From assembly GCA_000746015.1 (NCBI GenBank), contig JQKK01000008.1, positions 118,923 to 182,922 of the forward strand: a DNA stretch of 64,000 nucleotides, written 5' to 3'. Source of the stretch: Lachnospiraceae bacterium MA2020 (lineage in GTDB: Bacteria > Bacillota > Clostridia > Lachnospirales > Lachnospiraceae). Positions 56,084 through 64,000 of the stretch are shown here, piece after piece. Position 1 is the first letter of the stretch. Every line of letters begins with the position of its first letter. The translations under genes and the position numbers were made by a program. Under the pieces are notes generated by a model that was given only the letters and a program-made list of their open reading frames with translations, was not told the DNA's origin and ran no database searches.

Positions 56084-57973
56084 TCAATCCTGACGTCTCT
56101 TTATAAGCTCTATCAAAGTTTCATAGTTCTTTTTCTTGATAAGCTCATTTATATCTTTTTCTGAAAGCATAACCTGTGCTGTAGCATCGTAAAACATCTG
56201 GATATTGCTGTCCGGCGTTGTCTTGACAGCTACCAAAAATACCACGCTTACTTCCTGCTCATCACTCCACTTTATCGGATCATGAAGCACTGCCACTGAG
56301 ACAAAGCTTTCGTCCGTAACCGGCTCATTTGGGTGAGGCATTGCAACATTATTGCCAAAAGCAGTCGGTGCCAGGGACTCTCTCAGCATAACTTCATCCA
56401 AAAGGCATCCCTTCACATTTCGTTTTGATTCGATATCGCTGCACATAAACTTCAGAAGCTCGTCCTTTGAAGTGATCTTCAGATCCGTATGAAAAAGATC
56501 CTCAGGATAATACCTTTTAACATCAAAACAGTGGCAGCTCTTTAATATCTTTTTGGTTTCTTTTATATCCTCTTCCTTTAAAAAATAGCTTACATTACAG
56601 ATTGGTACAGGAACACTTTTCTTGATCTCAACCGTTGAAAATATATAGTCTATGTCTGAAAAGTCAGTCGTCTCAAGTGTTCTTAAATTTCCGGTACGTA
56701 TCTCCGCAATATATTCGCCAAAGCTCTCCTTAAGCTTATATGCAAAGAGCTTTGCACTGCACGCTCCTGATGAACATATCAAAAGTGCTGTCTTTTTGGC
56801 TATGCTCGTACGCTGTCTCTCCAGTGCAAGCGCAAAAGAGAATGCAATGTAGCCTATCTCATTTTCATCGACTCTTTTACCAAAGCGTCTCCTGAGCACA
56901 GTACTTGCCTGCAGAGCCATCGCAAATGCAAGAGAATACTTTTCCTTTACTTCGTCTATCAGCGGATTTTCCATATGAAGTCCATACTTAAGCCTGATCA
57001 TAAGAGGGCTGATATGAAGTCCCAATGCCACTAAAAGCTCAAGGTCATTTCTGAGATCTATCCTGAAGCAGCGATACACTTCCTCAAGCATATCTTTCAC
57101 GATATCCGCTGCCTCTTCGTCTATCACGATATTCTCTTCGCCCTGATTGCCATTTCGCTTGCCCGCAAGATGTATCGCTATGTACTCTACCTCGACCGGA
57201 TCAAACTTTACATCAAAGATCTGCTCGATCTCTGCAACGCTTCTCTCCGCTATCCTAAGCGCCTTGCTTCCCGAAATATTATCGCGATAAGGCACCTCAG
57301 ACGGAATCTGCTTTTCTGATTTTATCCTGTGTATCGCTATGTAAATATGCCTCACCAGATTGTGCAGCGCGATATCAGAAATGCTGTATTCTTCTTCATT
57401 TACAGCCTTCAGAAGTATATCAGCGATTTTTGCGATATCTTCATCCTCGATTTCTTCGCATCTTTGAAGTTTTGCTTTTTTGTCTACAATATTTGAAATG
57501 CACTGCCTTATATTAAATTCACTTCCGATAGCCCTGATGCCGTAGTGAGGCTTTCTATCCAAAATAATGTCATACTTTGCAAAGTTTTTCTCCACAATCT
57601 TCATATTGGCGCAGAGCGTCTTTTTTGCAATATACAGCTCCTCGCATATATCGTCAGTCTTTATATAATCTTCGCTTTTGAGAAACTTCTCCATGAGATA
57701 AAGGACTCTGTCATCCTGAGTATCAGGAATACTTGTATTGTCTTCCAAAAGAAGCTTATTAAAAGCATCATTATCTCTTACATTAAGTCTGTACCCGCCT
57801 CGGTGCTTTGACTCTACCCCTGCTCCATGCTTAACAAGCACATCATCAAGCTCTTTAATAGTATTTCTGATAGTCTTACTGCTGCAGCCGATCTTTTCCG
57901 CGAGTATCTCTGCTGTGATATACTCATCCTGCGGCAGAAAGCTCAGCAAACTTATCTGTCGTTCGTTTAACAT
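56084..57973 (-). CDS. LicR/BglG-type PTS-regulated transcriptional activator
   Basis: 629 residues from the ATG at 57973 (MLNERQISLLSFLPQ), which has GAGGAGAG upstream; an upstream open extension is not needed. Two HTH domains come first (ITAEILAEKIGCSSKTIRNT), then two PRDs with paired histidines (LHNLVRHIYIAIH and YIAIHLAGKR), an EIIB-like domain with LLICSSGACSAKL, and a C-terminal EIIA domain with AMPHPNEP. This is the domain order of LicR/MtlR activators, which are phosphorylated by HPr and by their PTS. It probably controls the flanking PTS and AEC operons. The end lies 40 bp from the AEC promoter. Confidence 0.92.
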   Translation of the reverse strand: MLNERQISLLSFLPQDEYITAEILAEKIGCSSKTIRNTIKELDDVLVKHGAGVESKHRGGYRLNVRDNDAFNKLLLEDNTSIPDTQDDRVLYLMEKFLKSEDYIKTDDICEELYIAKKTLCANMKIVEKNFAKYDIILDRKPHYGIRAIGSEFNIRQCISNIVDKKAKLQRCEEIEDEDIAKIADILLKAVNEEEYSISDIALHNLVRHIYIAIHRIKSEKQIPSEVPYRDNISGSKALRIAERSVAEIEQIFDVKFDPVEVEYIAIHLAGKRNGNQGEENIVIDEEAADIVKDMLEEVYRCFRIDLRNDLELLVALGLHISPLMIRLKYGLHMENPLIDEVKEKYSLAFAMALQASTVLRRRFGKRVDENEIGYIAFSFALALERQRTSIAKKTALLICSSGACSAKLFAYKLKESFGEYIAEIRTGNLRTLETTDFSDIDYIFSTVEIKKSVPVPICNVSYFLKEEDIKETKKILKSCHCFDVKRYYPEDLFHTDLKITSKDELLKFMCSDIESKRNVKGCLLDEVMLRESLAPTAFGNNVAMPHPNEPVTDESFVSVAVLHDPIKWSDEQEVSVVFLVAVKTTPDSNIQMFYDATAQVMLSEKDINELIKKKNYETLIELIKRRQD

Positions 57974-58023
57974 ATATACTCTCCTCGTATTTCGAAACAC
58001 CTCTAAGAGCCATGATACCAAAG

Positions 58024-58053
58024 AAACGTGTACTCTTTCAAGTACACGTTTCA
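58024..58053 (-). terminator. Hairpin after the bglP-GH1 operon
   Basis: GAAACGTGTACT, 6-nt loop, AGTACACGTTTC, then TTTGG on the minus strand. The 12-bp stem is perfect but the U-tract is short, so read-through into licR is possible. Confidence 0.65.
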
Positions 58054-58063
58054 AAAAAATCTA

Positions 58064-59524
<1,461 letters not shown>

Positions 59525-59540
59525 TTATTCTTAAATTAAT

Positions 59541-59616
59541 CGAGTAGGAGGGTATTTTTCCTCCTGCTCGCCCCGCAAGGTGCGTCCGGCAAAGCCGGAA
59601 TATTCATTACGCACCT
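59541..59616 (-). other. Structured intercistronic spacer between bglP and GH1
   Basis: Two hairpins on the minus strand: AGGTGCGT...ACGCACCT enclosing CCGGC-TTT-GCCGG, then CGAGCAGGAGG...CCTCCTACTCG. Neither has a U-tract. Probably an mRNA processing/stability element giving different levels of permease and enzyme. Confidence 0.65.
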
Positions 59617-59628
59617 CGACGGATAATA

Positions 59629-61551
<1,923 letters not shown>

Positions 61552-61608
61552 TTATATTTATGTTCTACAAGCCCTGCGCATAGGCTTGTAAATTTATGAA
61601 TAATGGTA

Positions 61609-61677
61609 AAATAAAAAGCAAGACCAAGACATTGACATAGATTTCTCTATGTTCCCCAAAATGTCTGTGGTCTTGCC
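61609..61677 (-). terminator. Conditional terminator in the bglP leader
   Basis: Minus strand: GCAAGACCACAGACATT...CAATGTCTTGGTCTTGC then TTTTTATTTT. Its 5' arm overlaps the RAT, so BglG binding should prevent its formation. Confidence 0.9.
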
Positions 61678-61695
61678 GACTTAACGTAACAATCC
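61669..61695 (-). promoter_or_regulatory. RAT antiterminator site of bglP
   Basis: GGATTGTTACGTTAAG followed by TCGGCAAGACC matches the ribonucleic antiterminator consensus bound by BglG/LicT/SacY proteins. Confidence 0.9.
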
Positions 61696-61731
61696 TATCT
61701 ACTCAGTACCTTCGCATTACTGTACCAAGTT

Positions 61732-62565
61732 CTAATTATTTCTTCCTGTAGTTATACGGGATATATGCACTGTGAGATAAAGCATCTCTTCATCAGTTAT
61801 CTCGTCAGGATACTTAGCCTCCATATAGCTTTTTATGCGGCTTGCGCATCTATAAGCCTCCGGAAACTTATTTTTGACGATATCAAAAAGCTCTCCATCG
61901 TCTGGCTGATAATAAACCTTTTTCTCAGCTCTCTGTAAAAAATACTTCAGATGAGTGATAAATCTCTCATAAGATAAAGACTGCTCATCCAAATCTGTTT
62001 TATATGTAAATCTGACAATGTTTACAATGTCATCAATTACCTCAGGTGACTCCATCGTGTGATGGATGTTTCCATCAAGCTCTGCATTCACAATGTGAAG
62101 TGCAAAGAATCCGGCTTCATCTTCCGGAAGCTCTACGTTAAGCCTTTCCTTGACGATATCAAGTGCATGCTTTCCGATTATGAACTCCGGTCCATAATAC
62201 TTTTTGATCTCCCAAAGCAGCTTATTTTTAAGTACTGTGCCGCTCTTGCTTCGCTCGATTGCAAAGCCCAGGTGATCTGTAAGCGTGATATAAATATTAT
62301 TGCAAAGGCGCTTATTTAAGTGGGTTGATGCATACTGAATTATCTCATCAGCAACCTGTATCTCCTCGTAAGGAAGCTCTGAGACAAGTTTCATAAACTG
62401 CTCATTTGCCTTTTCCATTACAAAGGTCTTTTCTATCTTGCTTTCATCGAGGCTGTCGCCGCATTTCTTCTGAAAGCAGATACCGCACCCGGTATATATC
62501 ACTTCGTTTCCCTGTTCATCTGTTGCCAGGGCTGCATTGTTATTAAAGATTTTTTTAATCGTCAT
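61732..62565 (-). CDS. bglG: BglG/LicT-family transcriptional antiterminator
   Basis: 277 residues. The N-terminal RNA-binding CAT domain (MTIKKIFNNNAALATDEQG) is followed by PRD1 (LTDHLGFAIER) and PRD2 (YLTVHISRI). It binds RAT RNA when dephosphorylated by BglP in the presence of substrate. There is a RAT in its own leader and one before bglP, so it should be autoregulated. Gene order bglG-bglP-bglH(GH1) is classic. Confidence 0.94.
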   Translation of the reverse strand: MTIKKIFNNNAALATDEQGNEVIYTGCGICFQKKCGDSLDESKIEKTFVMEKANEQFMKLVSELPYEEIQVADEIIQYASTHLNKRLCNNIYITLTDHLGFAIERSKSGTVLKNKLLWEIKKYYGPEFIIGKHALDIVKERLNVELPEDEAGFFALHIVNAELDGNIHHTMESPEVIDDIVNIVRFTYKTDLDEQSLSYERFITHLKYFLQRAEKKVYYQPDDGELFDIVKNKFPEAYRCASRIKSYMEAKYPDEITDEEMLYLTVHISRITTGRNN

Positions 62566-62580
62566 ATATTCAAGTCTTTA

Positions 62581-62689
62581 CACAAAAATAGACCGAACCA
62601 ATACCCACAATCCTCTTCTACGAGCTCCGATATATATCAGATAACTCCAAGGGTACGATCCAGTCTTGCCTGCCGAACAGTAACAATCC
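62581..62689 (-). promoter_or_regulatory. RAT and conditional terminator of bglG
   Basis: Minus strand: RAT GGATTGTTACTGTTCGGCAG then GCAAGACTG at 62661-62689. The overlapping arm GACTGGATCGTACCC can pair, with G-U pairs, to GGGTATTGGTTCGGTC, followed by TATTTTTG (to 62581). Confidence 0.85.
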
Positions 62690-62711
62690 GAAACATCTCG
62701 TTTACAGTGCT

Positions 62712-62740
62712 ATATTACATGCTATTTTCGAAACTGTCAA
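62712..62740 (-). promoter_or_regulatory. Promoter of bglG-bglP
   Basis: Minus strand: TTGACA (62735-62740), 17 bp, TAATAT (62712-62717). The RAT starts about 15 nt after the predicted start site. Confidence 0.88.
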
Positions 62741-62772
62741 TAGAAAATATGCATTTTGGTAGATTTGCAAAA

Positions 62773-62820
62773 TTTAAGCACAGGTCTTTTGTGCATTATT
62801 CACAACAACCTGTGCTTAAT
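62773..62820 (-). terminator. Terminator after the PfkB kinase gene
   Basis: ATTAAGCACAGGT...ACCTGTGCTTAAAT with an inner TTGTG/CACAA pairing, followed by TTTGC. Both strands have A/T tracts. Confidence 0.75.
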
Positions 62821-62856
62821 TCTTTTTTCTAAACCGTTATATATTTAAAAATTCGA

Positions 62857-63603
62857 TTATTTATCAACTTTTTCCACACAAAGATTAAACTCCTGCGGAA
62901 GGAATCTTGGGCAGACATTTTCCTTTGTAGCAATAACTGATGCTGCAAGACGAGTACCTATATGGCATGACTCTTCAAGTGTCTTGCCATAGGTAAGGCC
63001 GATAGCAACGCCTGAGAAAAATGCATCTCCTGCGCCTGTAGTATCGATAACATTTACCTTTGTAGGAAGACAGATACCGCTCTCACCATCAGCAGTTGCA
63101 AAAACTGCACCCTGGTCTCCCATTGTTACTACCATCTTGCTGATACCGCTTGTCTTAACCTTAGTTGCGACAATCTTCACCATCTCTTCCGGTGTAAGTG
63201 TATCATAATCTTCAGAATAAAGAAGCCCTGCCTCCTGCTGATTGCATACTACGCATGCTGTCTTTGCAAGAAGGTCACGTCTCTCCATAGCTATAGACAT
63301 ATTTGAAACAACAGCATAAACTTTCTTGTCATACTTTGCAGCAAGCTCAAAAATAACTTTAAGTATATCTGCTTCCATATCTATCTCGACAACAACGCTG
63401 TCAGCATTTGAAATTATCTCATTACCCTTGCTGGCAAGAACATTTCTGATCTCAGAGAGATCCGGACGCTTTGAGATAGAGGCTACAACATTTCCCTGGT
63501 TGTCAAAAACTGCAAGCCATGTTCCAAGTCCATCCGGAATACGGCTGATGTAATCGGTATTGATCTGGTGACGCTTAAGCTTTGCAACAACATCATCACC
63601 CAT
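62857..63603 (-). pseudogene. PfkB-family sugar/nucleoside kinase, 5' end cut by an IS
   Basis: 248 residues remain, starting NSMGDDVVAKLKRHQINTDY, which corresponds to about residue 55-65 of a normal PfkB protein; the first strands and the GG motif are missing. The catalytic TGAGDAFFSG and the ATP-binding MVTMGDQGAV are intact. The break coincides with the right end of an IS200/IS605-type element. It may be a pseudouridine- or ribokinase-like enzyme (weak). An intact 5' part may lie beyond the element, outside the window. Confidence 0.8.
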
Positions 63604-63611
63604 AGAATTGT

Positions 63612-63715
63612 TCTGAACCTCACATGACTAAAGTCACGTGGTTCTTGGATACAGGTTTCTATTGAAACCTAATTTACCAAGCTAACACGATAGTTCCTAC
63701 CGCTATACATATGTA
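63612..63715 (-). ncRNA. Probable omega-RNA 3' region of the IS605-type tnpB
   Basis: The about 100 nt between the tnpB stop and the element's right end contain two stable hairpins. In this family the guide RNA for TnpB comes from this stretch and its last bases specify the target. Inferred from position and structure only. Confidence 0.5.
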
Positions 63716-64000
63716 CTAGACCATTGTCAGTCCTTCTTTTAATATATTCTTTGCTGCATTTGTATCTCTGTCATGCCTTGTGTCACAATGAGGGCATATC
63801 CATTCTCTGACCTTCAGGTCTTTTACCTCAGTATTCTTATATCCACACACATGACACAGCTGTGAGCTTGGGAAAAATTTATCTACTTTTGAAATTTTTC
63901 TTCCGTACCACTCAGCTTTATAACTCAGCTGCCTTACAAACTCAGACCATGATACATCTGCAATAGCCTGCGCAAGCCTATGGTTCTTTACCATATTTTT
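63716..64000 (-). CDS. tnpB: TnpB C-terminus (IS200/IS605 type), partial
   Basis: The last about 95 residues. A zinc ribbon is seen, CHVCGYKN and [11 protein letters not shown], followed by the RuvC-III Asp in [11 protein letters not shown]. Unlike the IS607 TnpB at 39984, it keeps the zinc finger. The frame is open to the window edge ([13 protein letters not shown]), so the ATG at 63994 is internal. RuvC-I and -II lie outside. Confidence 0.9.
   Translation of the reverse strand, partial: KNMVKNHRLAQAIADVSWSEFVRQLSYKAEWYGRKISKVDKFFPSSQLCHVCGYKNTEVKDLKVREWICPHCDTRHDRDTNAAKNILKEGLTMV

Larger units (their letters stand above)
63604..64000 (-). mobile_element. IS200/IS605-type element, right end, cut by window edge
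   Basis: Contains the 3' end of tnpB and the non-coding right end, with hairpins CCACGTGACT/AGTCATGTGAGG (63618-63641) and AGGTTTC/GAAACCT (63653-63670). The sequence immediately outside (GGTTCAGAAC, then the kinase frame) gives a boundary near 63605-63612. tnpA, if any, lies outside. Confidence 0.8.

Overview
The window is chromosomal DNA of a low-GC Firmicute, almost certainly a member of the Lachnospiraceae (Clostridia). The signs are strong AGGAGG-type ribosome sites, TTGACA/TATAAT promoters, dense operons, a LicT/BglG-controlled beta-glucoside PTS, PRD regulators, and a Cas12a that from memory looks nearly identical to the 1206-residue protein of Lachnospiraceae bacterium MA2020. That organism match is recollection and was not computed.

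Layout. 1-7.4 kb is a minus-strand DNA-metabolism and division operon: a nuclease-helicase fusion, a shikimate-kinase-like protein, a zinc-finger membrane protein, polA, coaE and an FtsA-like actin homologue cut by the window edge. 7.5-12.6 kb holds a His-less HPr-like protein, aroK, aroD and a cobO-dapA-dapB-hisA operon whose hisA end overlaps aroD tail to tail. 12.8-20.9 kb holds typA, a TPR-GGDEF protein, a YitT-type membrane protein, the TrkH/TrkA potassium system and a ROK sugar kinase. 21.2-24.3 kb is accessory: a large predicted beta-helix lipoprotein, a possible small RNA, and a solitary AAA ATPase preceded by six phased ATGATAAA sites. 24.4-28.1 kb is a glycerate module (gntP, glycerate kinase, cdaR) flanked by related inverted terminator hairpins. 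28.1-29.4 kb holds an Rpn-type remnant, a thioesterase and free-methionine-sulfoxide reductase.

29.5-46.8 kb is a sulfur amino-acid region interrupted by an accessory island. Its parts are a polar amino-acid ABC transporter operon with an embedded zinc methyltransferase, metY, and a patB-metB pair. All three have nearly the same promoter carrying a TAGTAT-N11/12-ATACTA dyad, which points to one regulon. Between them lie a tiny CRISPR array (5 repeats, 4 spacers) and a cas12a gene with no cas1, cas2 or cas4 in the flanking sequence. Immediately upstream of cas12a is an IS607 element (serine recombinase plus TnpB) that has split an oppA-like gene; the 3' end of that gene still lies between the element and cas12a. 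The TnpB lacks the usual RuvC-II glutamate and has a candidate replacement about 46 residues downstream, the arrangement known from Fanzor proteins. Cas12 and its TnpB relative are thus neighbours.

46.8-49.1 kb holds mnmA, a radical-SAM/SPASM protein and tRNA-Leu(CAA). 49.1-62.7 kb is an aryl-beta-glucoside/cellobiose region: a PTS operon (IIA, IIB, IIC, two GH1 enzymes, two small unknown proteins), an AEC permease, a LicR-type activator, and a second unit of bglG, bglP and GH1 with two RAT/terminator switches. A shared operator sits next to the -35 of the PTS and AEC promoters. The window ends in a PfkB kinase gene cut by an IS200/IS605-type element whose tnpB runs off the edge.
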